A DNA stretch of 64,000 nt from Melanocharis versteri. Taxonomy: Eukaryota; Chordata; Aves; Passeriformes; Melanocharitidae. The stretch is taken from NCBI GenBank assembly GCA_013397845.1, contig VZTG01004475.1:1096506-1160505 (forward strand). Reading direction: 5' to 3'. Below, piece by piece: positions 37,621 through 49,320 of the stretch. The notes beneath the pieces are model-generated. The model worked only from the letters and a program-made list of their open reading frames with translations, made no database searches and was not told the origin of the DNA. Positions within the stretch are counted from its first letter, which is position 1, and the number at the start of each line of letters is the position of its first letter. A program made the translations under genes and the position numbers.

Positions 37621-38479
37621 AGGGACTTTTGGGACATTTTTTTACGGGGATATATAGAGGGGTGGAGAATTTTTGTAACTATTTTCAGCAGAAAAGCAAT
37701 ACTTTTTCATAAATATTTCACTGCACTGAAAATATTCTAGAAATAGCCTTGCATGACTAATTTTTTTTTCCTTCAGCTTAGGAAGGTGTTTAGGGCATAG
37801 GATGGGAGGAATATTGACTTTTTTGAGGTATGATCCAAAGAGATTTCGATATCCTACTTGACCTGAGAATGCTTTTCTTTCATTAATTGGTCACTACCAC
37901 TGTTGTAGTTGGTTATTAAAGCTGGAGCTGCAGAAATAGTAATAATTAATACCAATAGTGCTGCGCACCTCAGTACATTGCAAACATACATTTTTATCTT
38001 ACCTTTTACCCATTAAATGGTTCCCTTTCTCAGATAAGCTCTGCTAATCTAATGACTTGCTAGATCACAGAATGAATCAGAGGGAGAGCTGTGGAAACAA
38101 GTTTAAGGGCATGAAGCTACAAACACTCTTGACTATGAGTAACTTTACTCTTGGGAGTATTTCAATTAACTCCAGGAGGGATTATGTAGGGTAATAAGCT
38201 CTGAACTTCATGGAGTGTTCTCAGGACTGGTCCCCAAGCATATTCAATTGAGGTCTTCACATAAAATCACATAAATCTGTAGTCAGGGACTTTTAATAAA
38301 CATATTTTATGCCATAAATTACTTTCTGAGGAGGATTTTTAGAGGTATAATTTTACAGCGTTGACCTCCAATAGACTCATAAAATTCTATCATGTTAAAT
38401 GTATATTTAATGGCTTCAAACATTTTATATTAGTGATCCAGTGGGCCTGGAGGACTCTAGTACTGCAACAACCTATTGC

Positions 38480-38720
38480 ACCAACGGATATTTAGAGAGG
38501 TTTAAAAAATGCAGATTATTGACTTTATTATTGATGCAGAGGAGCCACTATGTCTTATCAGGCAATTAAATGCCCTTTCATAAAGTGCTCATTGCAAGGA
38601 GACTGAATTTATGGAAATGATGAAACTTAATGGCTCCACAGGAATCATTACATCCAGTCTGAAACTCTTTTTGGGATATTAATATTTATTTTCACACTCA
38701 TGCTTGTAGTAATGAGAAAT
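38480..38720. promoter_or_regulatory. Candidate conserved noncoding element
   Basis: A non-repetitive block with closely packed motifs: TTTATTATTGATG (HOX/PBX-like) near 38523, CTTATCAGG (GATA-like) near 38553, GCAATTAAATG (homeodomain) near 38562, and ATTTATGGAAATG near 38608. The texture, AT-rich but of high complexity, is that of deeply conserved noncoding elements. This is inference only. Confidence 0.25.
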
Positions 38721-41539
38721 TAAGGAATTTTGCAGTAAATTACAAATATAAGTATGTAGCTATAGAGGTTGCTATATTAGTTTAGGTAAATCCTGAAGAG
38801 AAATGTACTTGCATCATTTCTTCCTGCCTTTAAAGGTACACAGTTAAACCAGCCCAATGGAAAGAGATGGCTGTATTTTGATAGCTTTTGTAAATCCAGG
38901 ATGTGCCAGGTCAAAATTTACAATTTTAATTTTCATTTCTACATCTGATTTACGAACGCTTACCCACACTTCATCCCCTTCTACTAGGGCTGTAATTTTG
39001 TACAGATTATTCTGACATATATTTTATAGCTAATGAAGGATTTCAGATGTATCCACATGCAGTATGGCATTGAACCTGGAAATTGCTCTGCTGTCTTCAC
39101 TTGAGTCCCTTTATAAATTCAGTCCTAAATTCAGCCTTCCAGTGAGGTCCCTCTGGCTGGCAGTTTCTTCCATTCTAAGCGTGTGTACTATCCAGACAGG
39201 TTCCCAGACATTTAATTTATTTTTTTCAAAGACCTAGATATTGAAAGTTATTTGATGTTGGACACAAAGGAGTAGAAAATATGAGAAGTACACCACATGA
39301 ATGCTGGATTTTTGCAGGGTTTTGTTTCCTGCTTAGGGTAACACATCACCCTTCTGGAAATGAAGCTGCACCTGTGTTGAAAATTGGCGCATCATTAAAA
39401 CCCCTTCACTGGCACTCTCAGGTGCTGAATCTACCTGAGGAGATGTCTCTCGGTCATCTATTCTAAGTTTTACTGTAGCTCCATTCAGTCTTTGCTCTCT
39501 CATCTCTTCTTACTTGACAAAAGAGGAAAATTCAGGGAGTGTCATATTGCTATAGCCTGTGTAGTCCTGGGGAGAGCAAATGATCGAATTGACTATGTGG
39601 ATGGAGAATTTAAATAAAAACATTCGCTGATTTTTCTGGACTTACAATCTCAAAACTGGCTTTTGCCTTTGTCTGAGATTGGCAAAATGCAGCTACAGGA
39701 TTTCATTGTGCTGCCAATAGCATTGTCTGGGCTCTACTTGAGTAAGGTTTTCTTAAATATCCTCACATCAGTAAAGCCAGGTTTACCTATGTCACAGGTC
39801 TACCTGTGTTATCAAATTGCCCTGAGGTTTTTTTTTAACCTTTTAGAATGTCCCCAAGTCTGTTATATCTAATGTGTATGCTGAAACATAGGTGCCTGTA
39901 TACATCTTGGTAGATTTGAGGTAGAACCACAAAAAAATCACTAAACAGAGACAGTGCTTCATAAGCCACTGATTTAAGGCAGTGCTTAAGATCACAGTTA
40001 ACTTTAGGAATCTCTTTAGTTTCCATTCAAGTCAAAGATGAGACTTATTCTTAACCAGAAGAATCTTTTCTACTTAAAGGCTTCTCCGAATAAGGTCCTT
40101 TATAGAATAATGATTAAACCAGAAATTTTTAAGTTTTTTTTCATCTTTGACTCACTTTCTTACTGCAGAGTTATATATAAGATGGTAATAATGCTGTAGT
40201 TTAAAAGAGGTAATTTCCCTGTTGTTGCTGTGAAGTTTTATAGACTATTAAAAAATGATTTAACGTCCTTGAAATGTTTGTTTTCAACTCTTTCATTTTC
40301 AAGTTTTTGTTGGGTTTTTTTAAATAGAAAATGTGCCAGTGCTATAAAATAAATTCTTTTGTAGAAGGAGACTGTAGAAAAGTCCCTGAAGTGCTTCACT
40401 TTGAGGAGCTTTGTTCATCAAGGTAGAAGGCTTTGTAAGCCACAAGCATTATAATTACCTGGTTTTGCTCTCTTTGAAATCAGTGGCAAAACTCTTGTAG
40501 GCTGCAGAGGCAGCAAGAGTGAAAGGAGCTGCTCCGCTTTGGTTTATTGTTCCATTTTCTGATTAACATCTTAAACCGCATTTTGATCATGCAGCTTCCA
40601 CTGTCAGAGAATGCCTGATGGTCTTTTGTTGATCTTCTGAGAGAACAACAGCTCATCTTGATGCTCAGCCAAGGCATCTATCATTTAGCTGTCCCTCTCA
40701 GTTAGTGTGTGAGAATGCAGCACAGCCCTGGCCCAGAGTGTCCCCACTCCATCTGGTGACCTGTCAGAAGAGCTCTTGGACCTCTTGCCTCTCACCGCCC
40801 AGCAGTGAAATTTTTTTCTGCACAAAATGTGCTTTTAACATTTCGTGTTGAATAAATTTAACAGGTCAGATTCAAAGTAAGGTGACTGTCATTCAGAAAG
40901 TTACTCTGCACCAGTTTAGCCGCAGTGACTGTCTAGAAGAGGTATTCTCAGCCTGCAGAAAGTACTGTGTCATTTAACTGGCCCAGAGGTCAATGGTAGA
41001 AAATAAAAAAACACATCATGTTACCTAACATTTGTTGCAATGAGAAGTATGAACAAGTGCTGAAGTCTAGCTAACATATATCCATTTGACTATGGAATTG
41101 AGCCATTTTGGCATTCATTTCTTTTAATTTTCCTAAACAGATGGTTTTATTCCCACCATGCAATTTTTTTCCCACCACTGTTTTTTTCTGAGTGCTCTCA
41201 TCTAGCTTTCATCAGCTTTTGTTCTCCACATATTATTCAGGCAAGTGTGCTGCACATAATCTAGGATTGCAATTAAACAGGAGTGGGAGCGGGGTAAATG
41301 AATGGCAGATCTGTACTTAAGCTTCTGCCAGAGATAATTTTGGATAGGTGCAGGGGTCCACTCTTTCTGCTACTTTCTATGACTCTGTTATGTGTAGGTA
41401 TTAAAAAGAGAGCACCAGTATTTCTCCCTCAGTTTCCTTCCCCTTTCACTTCTGCCTCGTACCTGTGTCACACGACATCCATCAGTCACACAAAGGCAGT
41501 GTCACATGCTTAGTTATTGCTGCCAGAAAAAATACAAAA
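38721..41539. other. Unique DNA, no gene recognised
   Basis: I see no gene, RNA gene or interspersed repeat. Open frames are under 75 codons and unremarkable. Confidence 0.55.
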
Positions 41540-41860
41540 TCAGGCCAGGCTGACATGTGAAAAGCAGAGCCTTCTTTATGGCAGGCCAATAAAAGTCACC
41601 AACAAAGAAAGCCTGTGTATTTTTAGTGGAGAAAAAGCACTAATGAAGAGGCATTAATTGAAAATTAGGGCATGAAAAACAGAGAAGAGGTAAGGCAAAT
41701 CAATTGCTATACCTGTGAGCCTGAGTTGACAATAAACCAACAGCGATAGCAGCAAGATGCATTGGACCACAATAATCGCAGGTGCAAACAGCGGGGAGTT
41801 AGGTGTGAATAAATTAGTTTAACAAAGGTCTACAAGTACTGAATAATTCCAGAACTGAAT
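41540..41860. promoter_or_regulatory. Candidate conserved noncoding element with SOX/TCF-like sites
   Basis: A purine-rich, repeat-free block. AACAAAG occurs at about 41601 and 41821, ACAATAA occurs in two places (about 41730 and 41769), and homeodomain-like TTAATTGAAAATTAGGG lies near 41655. A small CpG cluster (aatcgc, agcgata, agcgggg) lies at 41740-41795. These fit SOX/TCF and homeodomain binding, but neither conservation nor activity can be judged from sequence alone. Confidence 0.25.
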
Positions 41861-44800
41861 ATGAGTGGAGTAACTGTACAAAAGGATTGGAAAAACCATA
41901 CAAAAAGAATTTAAGATTCATGCCCTGCCTCTGGTAGGAGATATGATAATTGACTGTGGGAGCATAAAGAAATAAAAACCATGGTGGCTCTTTCCTTGAG
42001 CATAGTTGGGTCTGTCCCTGAGTTAATTTTCTAATCTTCTGTAAAACCTGGGAGTCTCAGTTCCCTCTTGTGCTGAGCACAGATGGTGCACACGCCAGCT
42101 CCAGGTTCAGCAGATGGACACGTGGGCATGCAAGGTGATGCAGAGGAGAAAGTTTGGTCTCTGTAACCTTGCTGTCAGGTGATTTCATTTGTGATGTGAG
42201 TGGGGAGGATTTACCGAGCAACTCTGTGCTTCAAATCTCCTTTTTACAATGATAAATTGTTTTCCTGCGTGGGAAGCCATATTCAGGAACTGTATTCAGC
42301 ATACTCTTCCCTTAACTTCCCAAAGAGCCCGGAATATTTTGTTGGCTATTCCCAACGAATTAGAGGCAGACACTGGGCAACTCATTGGCTGAACATGAAA
42401 GAAGGTATTTAGGAAATAGTTACAAGGTCATGTACAAAACCTTTTTCGTTGCTTTTTTCTGTTTTCTGACATATAAAAACTGGTTAGTATTACCCAGATA
42501 ATGAACCAATTGTCCTGTTCTTGCTTTAACCCTGCTGTTCTTGCTTAAGAACCCCTATTTAACCTGCACTGTCTGGTGCCTAGGTGTGCGTGCAGCAGGA
42601 CACCTTGGAGGGAAGGATGCTGTGCCTTTGTGAGTGCTGCAGAGCAGCCAGCATTCATTTCAGTTTGGAATTTTTTAACATGAAATTACAGTCATATTCC
42701 TGCTGTCCACTGGCATCAACTAAAACCATTAACTGTAATAAAAGGACTGATTTTGTTCTTATTAGGCATTTATTAAGAGCTAAGTATCTTGATAAAGCAG
42801 AATATGCTGCAACTTGACAGCAGAAGTGAAGCATTCTGGAGGGGGCTCCTACCATCCATCCTCCTTCCCTGGTGGTGATGAATGTGCACCATGGAGAGAT
42901 TAAATCATTTGCTTCACTCGAGTAATAAAATGCTCTGTGCACTTTCTCAGTAGTCAGATCGTTGATTCTGATCAAGTGGAGAGCTTGGCTGATCTTGGGA
43001 TTCAGCTGATAAGAAAATGGCAATATTTGAAACTCGGAATTGACTGCCAACTATGTAGTTTCATACATTCATCTATAATGGTTAAAATATTGTACGTTCT
43101 TAAATTTATTGCTGCTCTTTACAATAAAGAGCTGTCCCTGAAATTAAATAGTTGAATTGATTTTTTTCTCTAAATTTCCTCAGGCACAGAAGCTCTTCTT
43201 TCATAGTAACTACTCACACTTGAGGCTAAGGCACGGGCACAGGACAATGCAGTGCCATACTCAGAGCATTGTCTTTGCACTGCTGTGAAACCTACAGATT
43301 CCAGCTGATGTGTCTGGGCAGAATGAACAAGTGAAAAAATCACAGATGCAAATTTCAGGTGCATATAAGCAAATATTTTTTTAGAATAGTTAGTATGGTT
43401 TTTGTCAGATCTGAGGCTATTTGAGAGTTCGTGTTGAGTCCTATTTAATTAAAATCTGTCTAATTATGCTGCTTGTTTTGTGGGATGAAATTTACACTCC
43501 CATTTCTCAGAATTCCCCAATTGCTAAACGACTCTGCAATATCATATTCTAGGTGCCGCTTTTTCTCTTTCAGTTGAACCTGTCCTCTTTGTGTAATGGA
43601 GTGAGCTGGTGCATCAGAAACTAGGAATCTTATTTTCTACCTTGGTAGCAAGGAGTTTTTATAGCTCTTCAGTCCTCTCTCCTCTTTGTGACTGTCATGC
43701 TTAGTGGAATATCTTCTACAGGAAGAATTGAGACTGGCCCCAGTGTGTCTGCAGTAACTGAGATATGTAACAGCATAATGGTTAGGGGCACACACCTACA
43801 AAAGAGGCCTTGGGAGTTTATGTCCTCTCAGGAAAAGGAATGCTCTCAATAACTTTTCCGGAATTTATTGTGTAGTTTAGCAAAAAAAGGAAAAAGGTAT
43901 CTTTAAAAGTCTCAGTTATTTTCAGGTAAAATACAGATATAAGCATTAACTACTGCAATTATTACCTATTGTAATAGCCATTCACTTCATACACAAACTA
44001 ATGTTTTCAGGTTTCTTTTCCCTTTATTCTGTGTGGTTTTGGTCTTCAGGAATGAGGAAGCATTTGGTTGCTGAAAGTAGAAGGGAATAAGCCTTTGATT
44101 CAATGCAATTTGCACGTGTGCTTCCATACAGCGCTGTTACTTTAGCATTTTCCTCTTTTAGGTACTTGCTGTATTCCAAAATAAGCAAAACTATATGGCT
44201 GTCCTTTATGCACTGCACAGAAGGACACAGAGTAATCAATGTATGGATTAAAGAATGCTGTCAAATAATCTTTAAGTTTGGAATGACTTGGCAAAGGTTT
44301 TCAGTATCATTCAAGAAAGGATATGGGGCCCTGCAGTTTTCTTAAAGGAATTCTATACTTTTCTAAATATGCATGCAGCAGTTTGCTAATCCATGTCCTT
44401 GCTTTGCTGTAAGTACCTGAAAACTGCATTTCTGAGTTGTGTTCAGGTGACCTGGGTATGATCAGATGGGGCCAAAGGTGCCAGGTCTGCAATTATTGGG
44501 CTTTAGTTAATTTAAGAGGACTCTTGTCTTGATTTATTTTAATTAGCACTGGGAAAAAAGTATACAGTATAGTGCATTGGTAGGATGGTAGTGTTACACA
44601 AGGGCATTGTTCTATGATGAACAGACTGCTCTGCTTTATTCTGAAATCTATTCCATAAGACAGTTGGCATGAACTTGGTTTAAAATGGCTATAAAAGCCC
44701 TGGAGGCTCTATTCTTCTTAAACCATTGGAGTTGAGGAGGGGGAATACAACATAATATGTCAGGAAAATAGCAGGCATCGTTTGTCTCTCTTAGCAAGGA

Positions 44801-46080
44801 GACAAGTTGCTGAGATTTACATTTAAGGATGAGAAACTCCTTTCAAAACTTTTCTTTACAATACTGCAGTTTGGGAAATACATAACAATGAAAGTATGTT
44901 TACTTTGTGTGGAATTCATGTCATGATGAGGATAATAAGACCCTCCAAGGCAATAATTGCTTCACTGTAGGGTGCTTCTGCATCTCAAATTGCTCAGCAT
45001 CTGGGTTTTAAATCATTTGTGTTCCTGGTGGGTAAAGCTGCCAGCTAAACAGGCAGGCAGACAAGTAGCATTTTTAAACTTACACAGCATGATCATGGCA
45101 TGTGTGCATTTAAGGCAGAGCTTATTATCATCAGGAACTGTTATCTACACCATAGAGACAGACACCAAATAGATTCTGTATGATACAATCTTAATAAATT
45201 CTTTTCATTCACAAGGAAGCCATTCGGCTTATGTTATAGATGTGGTTTGGGGATTTCAGCAGGCTGTCCAGCAGGAAGGCTTTGTCTGCTCAGCTCAGAA
45301 AATGTGCAGTAAATTCCACAACTTATCTGTGCTGTGCTGAGCAGGTGACTGCCACTAAATGCCACGCTTAGGATCGTGTTATAAGCAGGAAGAGGCTTTG
45401 CTGTATTCCCAGAGAATTATGATATTGGCATGTAAAGTAGACCTCAGCTTGGTCAGAAGTGAGGCCATTCTGCCTGCAGGAACCACTGAAACTGAACCTG
45501 TGTTTCATTTTTACTGGGGGAGAGTTAGACTCTGGTGACAAATATTCTGCCTTTGACATGCAGGTTCTGAATGGTTACTAGGTATTTCCTCATGCAGAAC
45601 ATTCTTCCTAAGGTACACTGAGTATGTCATGGTGCATATAGGGAGTAGCTGTTGTGGTTTCGATTTCTGAAAATCCTGATTCTAAAAAGAGCATCCTGAG
45701 GTGGCTGTTTGGTGGTGGCTGGAAGTCCAACTTGAAACAGCAGATCTGCGCCTCAACTATCTGAATTACTGAAGTGTGGACAGCAGTGAGACCTGCATTC
45801 TCCATGCTCTGTCCATCTCAAGTCGCAGTTTCACACCTTGTGTTCATGTGTTTATACCCCCACTCCCCGTGTTGGTGTTTTGGGCAGGTTCTCAAATCCT
45901 GCTTTGCCTACATCCATCATGTCCCTGTGACAGGACAGGCTCCTGTGCTGCTGTCTGTGCAGGCTGTAGGTCTCGAATTTGATGCCAATCTGACTGTCCT
46001 GAAACTGTGGCTCTGGAGAGACCCTGGCAAGGCTGTCACTTGCCTGACATTTCGTTTTGGCTCCAGTGGCAGCTGCTTTG
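41861..46080. other. Unique DNA, no gene recognised
   Basis: No gene is recognisable. A minus-strand frame of 131 codons at 42655-43050 contains mixed residues but no known domain, and it lies within the range expected by chance. The DNA at 42830-43040 is a repeat-free stretch that could be conserved noncoding sequence. Confidence 0.5.
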
Positions 46081-46084
46081 AGAG

Positions 46085-46240
46085 ACTTTTTGGGGTTTTT
46101 TTTGGGGGGGAAGAGAGTTTTTTGGGGGGGGGAAGAGAGTTTTTTGGGGGGGGGAAGAGAGTTTTTTGGGGGGGGGAAGAGAGTTTTTTGGGGGGGGGAA
46201 GAGAGTTTTTTGGGGGGGGTGGAGGAGTTTTTTTTTTTTT
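46085..46240 (+). repeat. 22-bp G/T-rich minisatellite with G9 runs
   Basis: The unit AAGAGAG-T6-G9 begins at 46111, 46133, 46155, 46177 and 46199. The first four copies are identical and the fifth has G8. Diverged partial units flank both sides (46085-46110 and 46212-46240). Because 22 is not a multiple of three, the array is open in all plus-strand frames and creates two overlapping frames of 162 and 163 codons whose repetitive Gly/Phe/Glu/Trp peptides are artefacts. The five long G-runs make a strong potential G-quadruplex on the plus strand, with C9 runs (i-motif potential) on the other. Confidence 0.95.
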
Positions 46241-48579
46241 CTTTTTTCCCCTGGGTTATTTTTAACTTGGATCAATTTGCTGATCTGATTCACTTCACAG
46301 TCACACAAATAGCAAGAATTAGCAGAAAGAGCAGTGACTGCACGCAGCAGCCTTTGTACAAGAAGAAAAACACCTTAAAATCCTCTCTGCTTTGTCCATT
46401 TGAAGTGCCCTCATTCTGTGTCTGTTACAGGCGCTTTTTTTGTTGTTTTTGTTGTGGGTTTTCCTCACTTTGCTGCTACACAGGTTTTCTCCCCCGTACA
46501 AGATGTTGTTTCAACTCTGCCAGTACTCATCTGCCATCTCGTTAGCTGTCTGCTGGCTGCTGGAGCACTTAGGAAAGAAGCAGAAGTCTCTGTAGACTTC
46601 TAAGCCACGTTAGCAGGCAACTGAAAATTAGCAGTAAGATGAACATTACCTGATCTTCAAATGGCAAAAGGAGTAATCGTTTTCTTGTTAACCACACAAT
46701 TCTGGCTCGAAAGCTTCTGGCAGTCACACATGCAGAGTGCCTGGGGATACCCACTCCACGAGGGGCTTTTCCCCTCTGCAGCCAGTGAAAGAGGTTTGCC
46801 TATGCCAGTGCTTGGCGCTTTCCTGCTTTTCTGCTTTCTACAAGGTACTGTGAATCAGCATTACTCGATGATCTTGATGGTGTTAACTATGATTGTGGTC
46901 TGTGGTTTGGCTCTTTGCTCACAAGCTTCTATTTTTTTTTCCCTTTTTTCCGTGAAGGGAGGTTGAATTACTTGGAAAACGATTCTGTTCTGTAATGTCA
47001 TACCCAACCCATGTCAGTAGTCATTCGTGACATAAACGTCTTAACGTACCTGAAATCATCCTTTTTTAATTCTTATCCTCAGTTTGGGGAAAGGGGAGAA
47101 GTTAGTCATGAGAAATGAAAATGTTTTATGTTCGTTAGATTTCAGAAAAAGTTTCATAGTTAGGTCTTGACCCTTCTTGAGCCAGTGGCACCTTCAGTCA
47201 TCTTTTATACCACTACAGAGTGAACGTAATCCTGCCTTTCTTCTTCTCTCATTTGAGAGTGATACAGTGAAGTAGAAGATGTCCATGTACCTAAACTTAT
47301 GACAAAATAGTAAAACACAGATTTGCTGAAAACTTCAGCATTTGCTATTGCTTTTTGTTGCCTTCTGCTTCAGTAATATTTGGATTCTGAGCAGAATGGA
47401 GGTTGCTTGGTAGCTGTGAGATAAGAAAAAAAAAATTATGCTAATGCTAATAATATTAACGATAGTAAAAATTTTAATGAAAGGAAGAGGGAGAAATAAC
47501 ACCTGACAGTTGCTCCCTGACCAATACCCATCTCAGTCCTGAGCAATGGGTGACAGCTTCTGGCCAACTCCCTCTTGTTTATACACTGGTGTTCTGTGGC
47601 ATGGAATATCCCTCTGGCCAGTCCCAGCCAGCTGTCCTGGCCATGCTGCCTGAAGTCTTCTTGTCCACCTGCTCACTGTCAGAGCACGGGAAACTGAAAA
47701 GTCCTGGACTTGGGGTAAGCATTGCTCAGCAGTAACTAAAACATCAGTGCGTGATCAGCATAATCCTCATCCTCAACTCAGAACACAGCCTGTACCAGCT
47801 ACTAAGAAGAAAATTTACTTTATCCCAGCCAAAACCAGGACACACTGAACTGGGCTTGGAACTCTGCAACTGAATAGGGTTCTTGGAAATAGCTGTACGA
47901 GTGGGGAAAGTGCTCAGGTCCTCGCTCTGTGCCAGCCTAGAGCAGAGAAGCTTTTGTTTGTTTGTGGAGCATGGAGAAGCCTTTCTGTTAGTCCATGTCC
48001 ATTAATGTGCTCACCAGGAAACCAGAAATCAGAGCTGTAGGAGGTATTTTACCTACCCTGTGGCACAAAATGATAACTTGCAGCAAAGGGGACTTTTATT
48101 CAGCCAGATCCAGCAGATCACAGACGTGTACCTGAAGGCAGAGCAGATTGAGTTCTGTAAGGTATAAACTACACAAAAGAGTGCTGCAGTTTCCACCAGT
48201 TTAGGAAAGTGTCTAGAGACTGACTTTATTCTGCTTTTACCCATATAGGTCTAAGGCAATTAATCAATAAGCAAGGACACAGGGTGAAAACATATGGTCT
48301 TTGATATTTAATAAATGGATTAACAGAGTCCACCGCTTAATATTCAGCTTCTGCCTTAGGAGTATAAATTAATAAGCATTAGGTTCTTTTTAATGAGGAA
48401 TTTTCCCTTTTAAAACCTGAATGAATTATCAAAAAGAGCTCTGGCAGAATTTCAAAGACATTTTCTGACCTTCTAGTATTCTGGCCTGCATGAATTTTTA
48501 ACAAGATGCTATATATCTGGAAGGCCTATTAGAATTTGTCTGCAGGAAATCTATCTGCCCTGCAGCCCATCACCCCCTT
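46241..48579. other. Unique DNA, no gene recognised
   Basis: I see no gene or interspersed repeat. Short frames in the GC-richer stretch 46400-46960 resemble nothing I know. Confidence 0.5.
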
Positions 48580-48770
48580 TCTTTCTTTTATTCTCTCTTT
48601 CTTTTATTCTTTCTTTCTTTTATTCTCTCTTTCTTTTATTCTTTCTTTCTTTTATTCTCTCTTTCTTTTATTCTTTCTTTCTTTTATTCTCTCTTTCTTT
48701 TATTCTTTCTTTTTCCTTTCTGTTCTTCTTTCTTTTCTTCCTTTTTTTCTTTCTTTTTTTTTTTTTTTTG
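48580..48770. repeat. Pyrimidine tract with a 32-bp higher-order repeat
   Basis: Four head-to-tail copies of a 32-bp unit begin at 48591, 48623, 48655 and 48687. Each unit is a dimer of two 16-mers that differ by one base: TTCTCTCTTTCTTTTA and TTCTTTCTTTCTTTTA. Less regular C/T sequence and a T-run follow to about 48770. The tract is almost pure pyrimidine on the plus strand, so triplex (H-DNA) formation is possible. The plus-strand frame of 79 codons across it (Phe, Leu, Ser, Ile only) is an artefact. Confidence 0.95.
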
Positions 48771-48829
48771 GATAATCAGACAGCTAAAGCAGAAAAAGGA
48801 AAAGTGTCTATAATAGCAAGGGAAGGTTT

Positions 48830-49320
48830 AATTTATGCAAATTAAGTTTTAAAAAAGAGTCCTTATTCAAGTTAATAAAACTCCACACATGGTTTTTAAA
48901 TATTAATAGTGGCTGGCAAAGGTCCTTTATTTATAGTGCCATTTTCATTTATATTCATTTTTGAATAGTATCAACAATGTAAAGTGTTCCAAGATCTGTT
49001 TGAAAATGCATATTTTAAAGTGCATAACATGCATAACTTACAATTAAATGCACATGGCTATGCTTTTCTTTTTTGCTGGTTTCTATCCCAGAAAACCTTT
49101 AAGAACTCTTTCTGGCATCTAAGACTGTTTGGAAAATAAATGTAATAGACCAAAGCAGATGTTTTAAGTATTTGTAGATTCATTTTCAGCATAATGAAGA
49201 AAGCTTATAGTCATTACTGGCTTTATTTTTTTTTATTTTTTAAAGGGTTGCTCTGTGACGATTTGAAAATGCAGAAAATCGTGTTTCATAAAAGGTTTTA
49301 GTTATCTATGCAAATTTTTA
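48830..49320. promoter_or_regulatory. Candidate noncoding element with POU octamers
   Basis: This AT-rich, non-repetitive block has perfect octamers ATGCAAAT at 48835-48842 and 49308-49315. Between them, two adjacent TGCATAA motifs (49021-49036) are followed by CAATTAAATG. POU-family factors bind the octamer, and TGCATAA is a related site. The octamer also occurs elsewhere in the window (for example near 22001, 23863, 37140, 43346 and 62408), so clustering is suggestive only. Confidence 0.25.

Noticed and set aside
42655..43050. Minus-strand frame of 131 codons
   Set aside because: It is within chance length and has no known domain. The sequence looks more like noncoding DNA.
45774..46545. 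Overlapping plus-strand frames of 163 and 162 codons
   Set aside because: Both run through the 22-bp minisatellite, which contains no stop in any plus frame because its length is not a multiple of three. The peptides are repeat artefacts.
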